DNA of 33,159 nucleotides, taken from positions 1 through 33,159 of the forward strand of contig VBNP01000028.1 of NCBI GenBank assembly GCA_005877965.1. Reading direction: 5' to 3'. The translations under genes were made by a program, and so were the position numbers. The notes beneath the pieces are model-generated. The model was not told where the DNA came from. It did not search any database and saw only the letters and a list, made by a program, of their open reading frames with translations. Positions 1-9,485 of the stretch are shown in pieces (position 1 is the first letter of the stretch; each line of letters begins with the position of its first letter). The stretch comes from Gammaproteobacteria bacterium. GTDB taxonomy: Bacteria > Pseudomonadota > Gammaproteobacteria > Steroidobacterales > Steroidobacteraceae.

Positions 1-1448
1 AGCGCCGAGAACCCCATGGAGAGTGCGATGGTGAGCGCGAACTGCCGGTAGATGACCCCGGTGCTGCCGCTCTGCAGGGCGCTCGGTATGAACACCGCGG
101 CGAGCACCGAGGTAATGGCGACGATCGCGCCGGTGATCTGGTGCATGGCCTTGCGCGTGGCCTCCTTAGGCCCCAAATGGTCCTCGCGCATGATGCGCTC
201 GACCGCCTCCACCACCACGATGGCATCGTCCACCACGATGCCGATCGCCAGCACCATCGCGAACAATGTCAGCTGGTTGATGGAGAAGCCGACCGCGTAC
301 ATCCCCACCAGCGTACCCAGCAGCGCCGAGGGCACGACCAGGGTCGGGATGAGCGTGGCGCGAAAGCTCTGCAGGAACACCAGCATCACCAGGAACACCA
401 GCGCCACCGCTTCAGCGAGGGTGATGATCACCTCGCGGATGGCCACCTTGATGAAGGTGGTCGAGTCGAACGCCCAGAACCAGCTGACGCCGGCGGGGAA
501 GCTCGGCTGCATGTCGTTCATCTTCGCCACCACCGCCTCGGAAACCTCCAGCGCGTTGGCGTTGGGGGCGAGCTGGATGCCGAAGGCCGCGACCGGTGTG
601 GTGCCGACGTTGGTCTCGAAACCGTATTGCGCCGCGCCCAGCGTGACGCGCGCCACATCCTTGAGGCGCACCGAGGCGCCGGTGGGATCGGTGCGCAGCA
701 GGATGTTCTCGAACTGCTCCGCGGAGCGGAAGCGTCCCTCCGCCGTGACGGTCGCGGTCACGGCCTGGTTCGCCACGGCCGGCTGTGCGCCGATGGCGCC
801 GGAGGCGAACTGCGCGTTCTGCGCCTGTACCGCGGCGAGCACTCTGACTGACGACAGGCTGTAGGCACGCAGCTTGTCGGCGTCCAGCCAGATGCGCATC
901 GCGTACTCGGAGCCGAACTGCACCACCGCGCCCACCCCGGGGATGCGCTGCACCTGATCGAGCACGCGCGAGGCCACGATGTTGTTGAGCTCCTGGGCAT
1001 CCGGGCCACCGGCGGCGGCGCGCAGTCCGATGCCGCCCAGGAACCCGGCGCTCACTTTCGCAATGCGGATGCCCTGTTGGTTGACTTCCGTGGGCAGGCG
1101 CGGCTGGGCGAGCGTCACGCGGTTCTGGGTCTGCACCGCGGCAATGTCCGGGTTGGTGCCGTTCTGGAAGGTGAGCGTGATGGTCGCCGAGCCGTCGGAG
1201 GCCGACTGCGAGGTGAAGTACAGGAGATTGTCGAGGCCGGTGAGCTGCTGCTCGATGACCTGGGTGACGGTGGTCTCCACCGTGGCGGCACTCGCGCCCG
1301 GATAAGTCGTAGTCACCGCGACTTGTGGCGGGGCAATCTGCGGGTAGGCCTCCGACGGCAGTCGCGTGAGCGCGAGCAGTCCCCCGAGCGTGATGAGGAT
1401 GGCGAGCACCCAGGCAAACACCGGGCGATCGATGAAAAATTGCGGCAT
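1..1448 (-). CDS. RND multidrug efflux permease (HAE1/AcrB family), C-terminal part missing
   Basis: Inner-membrane proton-driven pump of a tripartite efflux complex. The gene begins at the ATG at 1448 and stays open to the left edge, so only about 482 N-terminal residues of an expected 1,030-1,060 are present. The N-terminus MPQFFIDRPVFAWVLAI is the standard HAE1 opening: a short cytoplasmic tip, then TM1. A large periplasmic porter region follows. The TM4 stretch GIVVDDAIVVVEAVERI carries the paired Asp residues that relay protons in AcrB, so the pump looks active. It starts 6 bases after the stop of the adaptor gene on the same strand, so the two are almost certainly co-transcribed. Substrate cannot be told from the sequence. 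Family assignment is firm; the exact orthologue (AcrB, MexB, MexF and so on) is not. Confidence 0.95.
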   Translation of the reverse strand, partial: MPQFFIDRPVFAWVLAILITLGGLLALTRLPSEAYPQIAPPQVAVTTTYPGASAATVETTVTQVIEQQLTGLDNLLYFTSQSASDGSATITLTFQNGTNPDIAAVQTQNRVTLAQPRLPTEVNQQGIRIAKVSAGFLGGIGLRAAAGGPDAQELNNIVASRVLDQVQRIPGVGAVVQFGSEYAMRIWLDADKLRAYSLSSVRVLAAVQAQNAQFASGAIGAQPAVANQAVTATVTAEGRFRSAEQFENILLRTDPTGASVRLKDVARVTLGAAQYGFETNVGTTPVAAFGIQLAPNANALEVSEAVVAKMNDMQPSFPAGVSWFWAFDSTTFIKVAIREVIITLAEAVALVFLVMLVFLQSFRATLIPTLVVPSALLGTLVGMYAVGFSINQLTLFAMVLAIGIVVDDAIVVVEAVERIMREDHLGPKEATRKAMHQITGAIVAITSVLAAVFIPSALQSGSTGVIYRQFALTIALSMGFSA

Positions 1449-1454
1449 GAACCC

Positions 1455-2663
1455 TTACTTGCCCGGGGCGGCCGGCGCCGCAGCGCTCGCGGCCTGCGCG
1501 GTTTCTGCCTGCGCCGCATAGGGCACCGCGGCCACGGTGGCGCCGGGTCGCGCATTCTGCGTGCCGGAGACGATCATTCGGTCGCCCTCGGCGAGACCCT
1601 CGGTGACGATCCACTCGGGTCCCGCGAGCGCCTCGACTACCACACGCTTCTGGATGACCTTGTCATCGGGGCCGACGGTGAGCACGTACGGCCCGGTGGC
1701 GTCGCGCTGCAGGCCGGCCTGCGGCACGAGAAACCCGTGATTCACGGCGCCGGAGCTCAGGCGCACGCCGACGAACATGCCCGGCAGCAGCCGATGCTCC
1801 GGATTGGGCAGGATGGCGCGCAGCGCCACCGCACCGGTCGCCGGGTCGACGCTGAGGTCGAGGAAATCGAGCGTTCCCGCGTGTGGGTACGGCGTGCCGT
1901 CCGGGAGCGTGAGCCGCACGCTCACCCCATCGGGCGCCACGGTCACGCTGCCGGCGCTTTGTGCACGGCGCAGCCGCTCGATGTCCACCGCGGGCTGGTC
2001 GAAGTTGACGTAGATCGGATCGATCTGCTCCACCGTCGTGAGCAGTGTCGGCGTGCCGGCCCCGACCAGGGCTCCTTCGGTGACGCCCTGCTGGCCGGCG
2101 CGGCCGCCGATCGGCGCGCTCACGCTCGCGTAACCGAGGTTGATGCGCGCGCTGCTCACGCCGGCCTTCGCCTGCTGCACGCTTGCTGCGGTGGAGCGCT
2201 CGGCGGCCTGCGCGTTGTCCAGATCCGAGCGCGACACCAGGCCGCTCGCGATGAGCTCGCGCGCCCGCTCGGCGGCGACGTGAGCGTTGGTGGCGTTCGC
2301 CTGCGCCTGTGCGAGCGCCGCCTCGGCGCCATCGAGCGCCGCGCGCAGCGGCGCCGGATCGATCTGGAACAGCGCCTGTCCGGCCCTGACGTCCGAGCCC
2401 TCCTTGTAGAGGCGCTTGAGCAGCACGCCCGCGACCCGCGCGCGCACGTCCGCGGTGCGCGTGGCGGCCAACCGTCCCACCAGCTCGCGCGTCAGCGGCA
2501 CGGATTGCGAGTGCGCCACCACCACCCGGACCTGCGCCGGGGGCGGGGCGGGCGGGGGCGCTTGCGACCCGCAGCCGCCCAGCAGCGCGAGGAGCGTGAC
2601 TGGCGCCGCCGCGCGCCGCAGCCTCGTCCGTGCGAACGACCTCAGGTACCCGGCCCTGGCCAC
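1455..2663 (-). CDS. RND efflux periplasmic adaptor (membrane fusion) lipoprotein, AcrA/MexA family
   Basis: Periplasmic adaptor joining the RND permease to an outer-membrane channel. I chose the GTG at 2663 (402 aa) because an AAGGAG Shine-Dalgarno site sits five bases before it and because it places a lipoprotein signal directly at the N-terminus: basic residues, then PVTLLALLGGC with the lipobox Cys, then a Pro-rich linker. The alternative ATG at 2753 would put 30 unrelated residues before the signal and run into the divergent promoter. After the signal come the lipoyl-like half (RARVAGVLLKRLYKEG, then GQALFQIDPAPL), an Ala/Gln-rich helical hairpin, the second lipoyl half (YASVSAPIGGRAGQQGV) and a beta-barrel/membrane-proximal domain. 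The C-terminus is Ala-rich. It is the first gene of the two-gene minus-strand efflux operon. Confidence 0.93.
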   Translation of the reverse strand: MARAGYLRSFARTRLRRAAAPVTLLALLGGCGSQAPPPAPPPAQVRVVVAHSQSVPLTRELVGRLAATRTADVRARVAGVLLKRLYKEGSDVRAGQALFQIDPAPLRAALDGAEAALAQAQANATNAHVAAERARELIASGLVSRSDLDNAQAAERSTAASVQQAKAGVSSARINLGYASVSAPIGGRAGQQGVTEGALVGAGTPTLLTTVEQIDPIYVNFDQPAVDIERLRRAQSAGSVTVAPDGVSVRLTLPDGTPYPHAGTLDFLDLSVDPATGAVALRAILPNPEHRLLPGMFVGVRLSSGAVNHGFLVPQAGLQRDATGPYVLTVGPDDKVIQKRVVVEALAGPEWIVTEGLAEGDRMIVSGTQNARPGATVAAVPYAAQAETAQAASAAAPAAPGK

Positions 2664-2668
2664 GCGCG

Positions 2669-2674
2669 CTCCTT
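2669..2674 (-). promoter_or_regulatory. Ribosome binding site deciding the adaptor start
   Basis: Read on the minus strand the bases are AAGGAG, followed by five bases and then GTG. This is the main reason to start the adaptor at 2663 rather than at the upstream ATG. Confidence 0.8.
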
Positions 2675-2688
2675 CAATCGACAAATAC

Positions 2689-2700
2689 CTGCCAAGGCAG
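2689..2700. promoter_or_regulatory. Short palindrome in the divergent efflux promoter region
   Basis: CTGCCAAGGCAG is a perfect 5-2-5 inverted repeat lying in the 82-base gap between the divergent adaptor and outer-membrane factor genes. It is well placed to act as an operator for both transcription units, but no regulator gene lies next to it in the window. Its short length means chance occurrence is possible. Confidence 0.3.
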
Positions 2701-2745
2701 TCTACCTCGGACGGATGATCGATAACGGCCAACCCAAGGGGGACA

Positions 2746-4203
2746 ATGCGCACTCACCTACAGGCGCCGATCATGAGCACCCGCAACATCGTTCTCGCAG
2801 CAACCCTGGCGGCCTCGCTCGCCGGCTGTGTCGACCGCGGTGACTGGAAGGCGGCACCGCGACTCGAGCCGCAGGCGCTCGGCGCGCAGCAGGCGCTCGC
2901 GGATGCGAGGCTCGACGCCGCGGCCTGGCCGGCGGACCTGTGGTGGCAGGCTTACGGCGATCCGCAGCTCGATGCGCTCATCGCCGAGGCGCTCGCCGGC
3001 AGCCCCTCGCTCGCGATCGCCCAGGCACGGCTGCGGGCCGCCCAGGCGCAGGCCCTCGCGGCGGGCGCCGCACGGGTGCCGGGGGCGGCGCTCGACGCCG
3101 AGACCACCCGCCAGCGATACCCGGAGCATGGGCTGTTCCCGACGCCCTTCGCCGGCAGCTACTCGACCGACGCTCGGGTGGCGCTCGACTTCAGTTTCGA
3201 TCTCGACTTCTGGGGCCGCAACCGCGCCTTGCTGGCCGCGGCACGCTCGGGCGTAGCGGCGGCGGATGCCGACCGCGCGGCGGCGCGCCTGGCGCTCGCG
3301 GTCGGCGTGGTGCGCGCTTACATCCAGCTCGACCTGTGGTACGCGCTGCTGGATGTCAGCAACGACAACCTCAAACAGCAGACTGCGATTCTCGAGCTGA
3401 CGCAGCAGCGCGTCAGCGCGGGCCTGGAAAACACCGCGCGCGTGAAACAGTCGGAAGGCAGTGTGGCGCTGACGCGCGCCGGCGTGGCGGCGGTGCAGGC
3501 GAGCATCGAGCTCGCGCGCAATCAGCTCGCCGACCTGGTCGCAGCGGGCCCCGATCGCGGCCAGCGCCTGCAGCGCCCGCAGCTCGCGGCGCCGGCCGAC
3601 CTGGCGCTGCCCTCGGCGCTGCCCGCGGATCTGCTCGCGCGCCGCCCGGACGTGGCCGCGGCGCGCGCGCAGGTGGAGGCCGCGGCTCACGGGGTCGCGG
3701 CGGCGCAGGCGGATTTCTACCCGAACGTGAACCTGACGGCGTTTGCGGGCCTGCAGAGCATCGGCCTGTCGCAGCTTTTCGAGGCGTCCGACCGCATCGT
3801 GGGCGCGGGGCCGGCGCTGCACCTGCCGGTGTTCAACCGCGGCGAGCTGCGCGGCGCGCTGCAGAGCCAGCAGGCGCGGCTCGATGAGTCGGTCGGCCAG
3901 TACAACCAGACGCTGCTCGATGCCGTGCGCGAGGTCGCCGACGTGATCGCGAACTGGCGGGCGCTCGAGCGCGAGAGCCACGAGCAGCAGATCGCGCTCG
4001 AGGCCGCGCAGCGCTCCTACGACCTAACCACCGAGCGCTATCGCGCCGGGCTCGACAACTACTTGAGCGTGCTGTCGAGCCAGAACCAGGTGTTGCAGGC
4101 GCAGGGGCTGCGCGCGCAGTTGCAGGCGCGGCGCCTGTCCTTCAGCGTCGAGCTGGTGCGCGCGCTCGGCGGCGGCTACGCCCCGCGCTCATCAGCCACC
4201 TGA
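2746..4203 (+). CDS. Outer-membrane efflux lipoprotein, NodT/OprM family
   Basis: TolC-like outer-membrane channel of the efflux system. The start at 2746 has an AAGGGGG-type Shine-Dalgarno sequence just upstream. An internal ATG at 2773 lacks one but would give a more compact signal peptide (MSTRNIVLAATLAASLAGC). Either way there is a lipobox LAGC. The mature part opens with the NodT-type segment WPADLWWQAYGDPQLDALI and contains two OEP repeats typical of the family. Examples are SPSLAIAQARLRAAQAQ in the first and RRPDVAAARAQVEAAAHGV with the helical ADFYPNVNLTAFAGL in the second. At 485 aa the length is normal. It diverges from the RND operon, so it probably serves that pump. It could also serve the EmrA-type adaptor encoded 34 bases downstream. 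Confidence 0.93.
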   Translation: MRTHLQAPIMSTRNIVLAATLAASLAGCVDRGDWKAAPRLEPQALGAQQALADARLDAAAWPADLWWQAYGDPQLDALIAEALAGSPSLAIAQARLRAAQAQALAAGAARVPGAALDAETTRQRYPEHGLFPTPFAGSYSTDARVALDFSFDLDFWGRNRALLAAARSGVAAADADRAAARLALAVGVVRAYIQLDLWYALLDVSNDNLKQQTAILELTQQRVSAGLENTARVKQSEGSVALTRAGVAAVQASIELARNQLADLVAAGPDRGQRLQRPQLAAPADLALPSALPADLLARRPDVAAARAQVEAAAHGVAAAQADFYPNVNLTAFAGLQSIGLSQLFEASDRIVGAGPALHLPVFNRGELRGALQSQQARLDESVGQYNQTLLDAVREVADVIANWRALERESHEQQIALEAAQRSYDLTTERYRAGLDNYLSVLSSQNQVLQAQGLRAQLQARRLSFSVELVRALGGGYAPRSSAT

Positions 4204-4237
4204 AGCGCGCACGGCCGCACCTGCCGCGCAACCCCTG

Positions 4238-5440
4238 ATGGATGCCCCCGCCACCACCGCCCCCTCGGCCCTGGCGCGCCTCATGCGGCCGCGCCGCCAG
4301 AGGTGGCTCGTCGGCCTGACGGTGGCGGTGCTCCTCGTGGCGCTGCTCACCCTCGCCTGGTGGTGGCTGTACGCGAGCCATTACCAGAGCACGGACGACT
4401 CCTACGTCGCGGGCGACCTGGTGAGCGTCATGTCGCAGGTGAGCGGCACGGTGGTCGCGATCGACGCCGACGAGACCGACCTGGTGCGGGCCGGCCAGGA
4501 GCTGGTGAGGCTCGACGCCACCGATGCGGGTATCGCCTTGCAGGATGCCGAGCAGCAACTGGCGCGCACCGTGCGCCAGACCCGCACGCTGTTCGCCACC
4601 CGCGACCAGCTGGCGGCGGTCGTGGCGCAGCGCCGCGCGGACCTCGACAAGGCGCTGGCGGATGTCAACCGCCGCAGGGATCTCGCCGCCACCGGGGCGG
4701 TGTCTGGCGAGGAGGTCGGGCACGCGCGCGATGCGCTGAATGCGGCGCGCGATGCGCTGATCGCCGCGCAGAAGAATCTCGCCGCCAGCGCCGCCCTGGT
4801 CGGGCGCACCGGCATAGCCGATAACCCGGACGTGCAGGCGGCCGCGACCGTGGTGGAGCGGGCGTGGCTCGCCCTGCGGCGCACCAGCGTGCGCGCGCCG
4901 GTCACCGGCTACCTCGCCCGGCGCGCCGTGCAGCTCGGCGAGCGCATCGCGCCCGGCGGGCCGCTCATGGCCATCGTGCCGCTCGAGCGGCTGCGGGTGG
5001 ATGCCAACTTCAGGGAAGTGCAGCTCACGCACATGCGCATCGGACAGCCCGCGACGGTGGTCACCGACCTGTACGGCGGGCAGGTCGAGTACCACGGCAC
5101 GGTCGTCGGCCTCGGCCTCGGCACCGGCGCGGCGTTCGCGCTGCTGCCGGCGCAGAACGCCACCGGCAACTGGATCAAGGTCGTGCAGCGTGTGCCGGTG
5201 CGCATAGCACTGCAGGCGCGCGAGCTGCTGGCGCACCCGCTGCGCATCGGACTGTCCACCCGCGCGCGCGTCGACGTGCACGATGACTCGGGCCCGCAGC
5301 TCGCACCGGCGCCGCCCCAGGAGCCGGTGCTCGCCACCAGCGCCTACGACATCGACCGCAGCGAGATCACGGCGCGTATCGCGCACATCATCGCCGAGAA
5401 CTCGCCCGAGGGAGCGGTGAGTCAGTCGAGCTTGAGGTAG
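4238..5440 (+). CDS. EmrA/HlyD-family secretion adaptor (MFS or ABC efflux periplasmic subunit)
   Basis: Inner-membrane-anchored periplasmic adaptor. Residues about 25-47 form one transmembrane helix (LVGLTVAVLLVALLTLAWWW), followed by the EmrA-type motif STDDSYVAGDLVSVMSQVSG, the first half of the lipoyl domain. A long coiled-coil hairpin follows, then the returning half (RTSVRAPVTGYLARRAVQLG) and a beta-barrel domain. The 400-aa length fits EmrA. It lies 34 bases downstream of the outer-membrane channel gene on the same strand, so the two look like one operon. The usual partner, an EmrB-type MFS permease, is missing: the next gene is on the other strand and overlaps this stop by 19 bases tail to tail. 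It might work with a permease elsewhere. Confidence 0.9.
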   Translation: MDAPATTAPSALARLMRPRRQRWLVGLTVAVLLVALLTLAWWWLYASHYQSTDDSYVAGDLVSVMSQVSGTVVAIDADETDLVRAGQELVRLDATDAGIALQDAEQQLARTVRQTRTLFATRDQLAAVVAQRRADLDKALADVNRRRDLAATGAVSGEEVGHARDALNAARDALIAAQKNLAASAALVGRTGIADNPDVQAAATVVERAWLALRRTSVRAPVTGYLARRAVQLGERIAPGGPLMAIVPLERLRVDANFREVQLTHMRIGQPATVVTDLYGGQVEYHGTVVGLGLGTGAAFALLPAQNATGNWIKVVQRVPVRIALQARELLAHPLRIGLSTRARVDVHDDSGPQLAPAPPQEPVLATSAYDIDRSEITARIAHIIAENSPEGAVSQSSLR

Positions 5441-5889
5441 TCGAGCGGCAGGGCGGTGGTGTACTTGATGGTCTCGAGGGCGAAGCTGGCACTCACGTCC
5501 TGGAAGTCCACCGCCGAGATCAGCCGCTTGTACACGACATCATAGGCGTCGATGTCCGGCACCACGATGCGGATGAGGTAGTCGACGTCGCCGCTCATGC
5601 GGTGAATCTCCGTCACCTCGGGGATGTCGCGCACCGCACGCACGAACTTGTCGAACCACGCTTCGCTGTGATTGCCGGTCTTGAGGGTCACGAATACCGT
5701 CGTGCCGACGTTGAGCGCATGCGCATCGAGCAGCGCCACGGTGCGCCGGATGACCCCGTCCTGCTGCAGCTTCTGGGTGCGCCGCCAGCAGGGGGCCTTG
5801 GAAAGGCCGATGCGATCGGCGATCTCCGCGGCGCTCAGTTCGCCGTTGCCCTGCAGCAGCTCCAGGATTCTGGCATCCAGCTTGTCCAT
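5422..5889 (-). CDS. Lrp/AsnC-family transcriptional regulator
   Basis: DNA-binding feast/famine regulator of 155 aa, the usual family size. The N-terminal winged helix-turn-helix reads MDKLDARILELLQGNGELSA with the recognition region around DRIGLSKAPCWRR. The C-terminal RAM/AsnC ligand domain contains DIPEVTEIHRMSGDVDYLIR, where the GDxDY stretch is the classical effector-loop signature. I chose ATG 5889 because MDKLD is the normal family start. An upstream ATG at 5928 lies inside a palindrome that is more likely an operator. There is no strong Shine-Dalgarno site. The gene is divergent from a DUF6356 gene and overlaps the EmrA-type gene tail to tail by 19 bases. The effector, probably an amino acid, is unknown. 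Confidence 0.92.
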   Translation of the reverse strand: MDKLDARILELLQGNGELSAAEIADRIGLSKAPCWRRTQKLQQDGVIRRTVALLDAHALNVGTTVFVTLKTGNHSEAWFDKFVRAVRDIPEVTEIHRMSGDVDYLIRIVVPDIDAYDVVYKRLISAVDFQDVSASFALETIKYTTALPLDYLKLD

Positions 5890-5919
5890 GAAACGCGGTG
5901 GGTCATTCTCCGGCAAAAC

Positions 5920-5936
5920 GCGCAACATTGTTGCGC
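5920..5936. promoter_or_regulatory. Perfect palindrome, likely operator of the Lrp-type regulator
   Basis: GCGCAACATTGTTGCGC is a perfect 7-3-7 inverted repeat in the short gap between the divergent lrp-like and DUF6356 genes, 31 bases upstream of the chosen lrp start. Lrp/AsnC proteins commonly bind palindromic sites of about this length with an AT-containing centre and regulate themselves and the divergent neighbour. The assignment as operator is inference. Confidence 0.55.
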
Positions 5937-5992
5937 AGCCGGCCCCGGTTTGCCAGACGAACGCAACCGCGTAGCGCGCGCTCGCGGCTAGC

Positions 5993-6253
5993 ATGAGCCC
6001 CATGGATCTGATCCGCGCCTTCAGCGAACATCCCGCTTCGGTCGGTGAGACCTACAGCGAGCACCTGGTGAGGGCGGTGTGCTTCGGCACCCGCATGGTG
6101 CTCGCCGGTTTCGCCTGCCTGGTGCACGGCCTGCTGCCGTTTCTGTTCGTGCGCACCGGCAGCCAGACGATCGCCGAGCTGAACGAGAGGATGATCGCCA
6201 ACCGGCCCCTGCCGCTGCACCCGATCGCGAGCGACAAACGGCTGCCGCTGTAG
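5993..6253 (+). CDS. DUF6356 family small membrane protein
   Basis: Small protein (86 aa, or 83 if it starts at the ATG at 6002) of unknown function. It matches the DUF6356 pattern as I remember it: an N-terminal FSEHPASVGETYSEHLVRA segment, one hydrophobic helix (GTRMVLAGFACLVHGLLPFLF, residues about 31-51), then a conserved C-terminal tail TGSQTIAELNERM. The hydrophobic helix suggests a membrane protein. It is divergent from the Lrp-type gene with a palindrome between them, so it is a candidate target of that regulator. Neither start has a clear Shine-Dalgarno site. Confidence 0.75.
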   Translation: MSPMDLIRAFSEHPASVGETYSEHLVRAVCFGTRMVLAGFACLVHGLLPFLFVRTGSQTIAELNERMIANRPLPLHPIASDKRLPL

Positions 6254-6302
6254 CGGTGCGCTCGCGCGCGGCTGGACGGTCGTATCGCGCGGCCGCGCCC
6301 GC

Positions 6303-6308
6303 TACACT
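6303..6308 (+). promoter_or_regulatory. Possible -10 element of folE
   Basis: TACACT lies six bases before the folE ATG, in the context GCTACACTGCCGCAATGG. If used, it would give a leaderless or nearly leaderless message. No convincing -35 box is visible at normal spacing, so this is only a suggestion. Confidence 0.25.
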
Positions 6309-6314
6309 GCCGCA

Positions 6315-6914
6315 ATGGCGAGTGCCCGATCCCGGATCTCCCGCCGCGCCGCCGAGGGCGCGGTGCGCACGCTGTTGCGCTGGGCGGGTGAGGATCCGCG
6401 CCGCGAGGGCCTGCGCGCCACGCCGCGCCGGGTCGTGGATGCCTACCGCGACTGGTTCTCCGGCTATCAGATCGACCCGGCCGCCTACCTGCGGCGCACC
6501 TTCGAGGAGGTCGGCGGCTACGACGAGATGATCGTGCTGCGCGACATCAGCTTCGAGTCGCATTGCGAGCACCACATGGCTCCCATCATCGGCCGGGTGC
6601 ACATCGGCTACCTGCCCGCCAACAAGGTGGTGGGCATCAGCAAGCTCGCGCGCGTGGTCGACGGCTACGCGCGGCGTTTCCAGGTGCAGGAGAAGCTCAC
6701 CTCCCAGATCGCCGACTGCATCACCGAGGTACTGAGGCCGCGCGGCGTGGGTGTGGTCGTGGACGCCGTGCACCAGTGCATGACCACGCGCGGGGTGCAC
6801 AAGCGCAACGTGTCGATGGTCACCAGCCGCATGACCGGCACCTTCCGCAGCGACGCCCGCACCCGGGCCGAGTTCCTGCGCTTCATCGACATCACCGGCG
6901 CGCGCGAGCTCTGA
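6315..6914 (+). CDS. folE: GTP cyclohydrolase I (type IA)
   Basis: Converts GTP to 7,8-dihydroneopterin triphosphate, the first step of folate (and tetrahydrobiopterin) synthesis; cytosolic homodecamer. The 199-aa protein has the complete zinc site: Cys84 and His87 in ESHCEHHMAP and Cys155 in AVHQCMTTRGV. Other core motifs include VHIGYLPANKVVGISKLAR and the KRNVSMVTSRMTGTF segment near the C-terminus. The presence of all Zn ligands marks it as type IA rather than the zinc-independent FolE2 type. No other folate gene is adjacent. It is convergent with typA, and a weak hairpin lies between the two stops. Confidence 0.96.
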   Translation: MASARSRISRRAAEGAVRTLLRWAGEDPRREGLRATPRRVVDAYRDWFSGYQIDPAAYLRRTFEEVGGYDEMIVLRDISFESHCEHHMAPIIGRVHIGYLPANKVVGISKLARVVDGYARRFQVQEKLTSQIADCITEVLRPRGVGVVVDAVHQCMTTRGVHKRNVSMVTSRMTGTFRSDARTRAEFLRFIDITGAREL

Positions 6915-6936
6915 GCGCGAGGCCAGGCGCAGCCGC

Positions 6937-6955
6937 GAGCGCCCTTTGCGCGCTC
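6937..6955. terminator. Hairpin between convergent folE and typA
   Basis: GAGCGC (6937-6942) pairs with GCGCTC (6950-6955) around a 7-base loop in the 50-base gap between two convergent genes. No T-run follows on either strand, so if it ends transcription it is an atypical, possibly bidirectional, site. Confidence 0.25.
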
Positions 6956-6964
6956 ACCCGCTCC

Positions 6965-8788
<1,824 letters not shown>

Positions 8789-8920
8789 GGATGGGTGGCT
8801 GGCGTCGGCCCGCGAGCGCCGGCAGGCAAGGCCCGCGGCTGAGCGGTGTCCGAAAAGGGTGCGCAGGGTAGCAGATTCGCCCGCCGCGCGCCTGGTTTTG
8901 CGCCCCGCCGGCCGGGGCGC

Positions 8921-9346
8921 TCAGCGGGCCTTCGGCGGGCCGATGCGCAGCGCCGCGGTGGCGAGCCGCACCTCGATGAAGAACGCAATGAAGGCCGCGC
9001 TCAGGCACACCATCGCGGCGACGAACAGCAGCGCGATCAGCAGCGCGAGCTCCGAACCCAGAAACGCGTTGGCAAACAGCGTCACCACCACCAGCGCCAC
9101 CAGCAGTGCCGCGATCGCGCACATCGAGATCGCCGCGTTGATGTAGCGGGCGCGCCGCGCCAGCACCGCCAGATCCGCGTGCAGGTGCGGCGCGCTACCC
9201 GGGTGACCCTCGAGCTGTCGCTCGAGCGTGCGCGCGCGATCGACGATGCGCGCCAGGCGGTTGGTGAGCACCACCAGCGTGGCGGCCACACCGGACAGCA
9301 GGAACACCGGTGCAACTGCCGACTGGATCAGGCGCGCAATATCCAT
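8921..9346 (-). CDS. DUF2721 family integral membrane protein
   Basis: Membrane protein of 141 aa with unknown function. The sequence shows a first transmembrane helix (APVFLLSGVAATLVVLTNRL, residues about 11-30), a basic cytoplasmic linker rich in Arg (ARIVDRARTLERQLEG), and two further long hydrophobic helices in the second half. This layout, including the N-terminal helix ending in NRLARIVDR, is the DUF2721 pattern. It lies upstream of typA on the same strand and is divergent from the Rieske operon. No function is offered. Confidence 0.8.
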   Translation of the reverse strand: MDIARLIQSAVAPVFLLSGVAATLVVLTNRLARIVDRARTLERQLEGHPGSAPHLHADLAVLARRARYINAAISMCAIAALLVALVVVTLFANAFLGSELALLIALLFVAAMVCLSAAFIAFFIEVRLATAALRIGPPKAR

Positions 9347-9438
9347 AGGCTAGCGACACTCCCGGACGACACGGCTGGCGCGGACCGGCGGGCCATGGGG
9401 CGGTCGCGGCAGGCCTGTATTGCGGGCGCGGTTCGTGC

Positions 9439-9458
9439 TGTTGTACGATCGTTCAACA
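9439..9458. promoter_or_regulatory. 20-bp near-perfect palindrome, likely TetR/BetI-type operator
   Basis: TGTTGTACGATCGTTCAACA is a dyad centred on CGATCG with nine of ten base pairs matching. It lies 28 bases before the Rieske gene start. The half-site GTTGAACG/CGTTCAAC resembles sites bound by BetI-like TetR proteins, and such a regulator is the last gene of this operon. A weak -10 (TACGAT, 9444-9449) overlaps it, as expected for repression. That the local TetR binds here is inference. Confidence 0.6.
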
Positions 9459-9485
9459 ACGCACCTCGCCACGCCGTGTGCTCCC

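Noticed and set aside
412..1614. Long minus-strand open frame rich in Arg, Gly and His
   Set aside because: It is an out-of-frame shadow of the RND permease and adaptor genes; its low-complexity composition is what high-GC coding DNA gives in wrong frames.
1077..2843. 588-codon plus-strand open frame opposite the efflux adaptor
   Set aside because: Antisense shadow of a clear lipoprotein adaptor; no recognisable domain and very biased composition.
5890..6003. N-terminal extension of the Lrp-type regulator
   Set aside because: The extra residues are not family-like and would be translated from within the palindrome; MDKLD at 5889 is the normal start.
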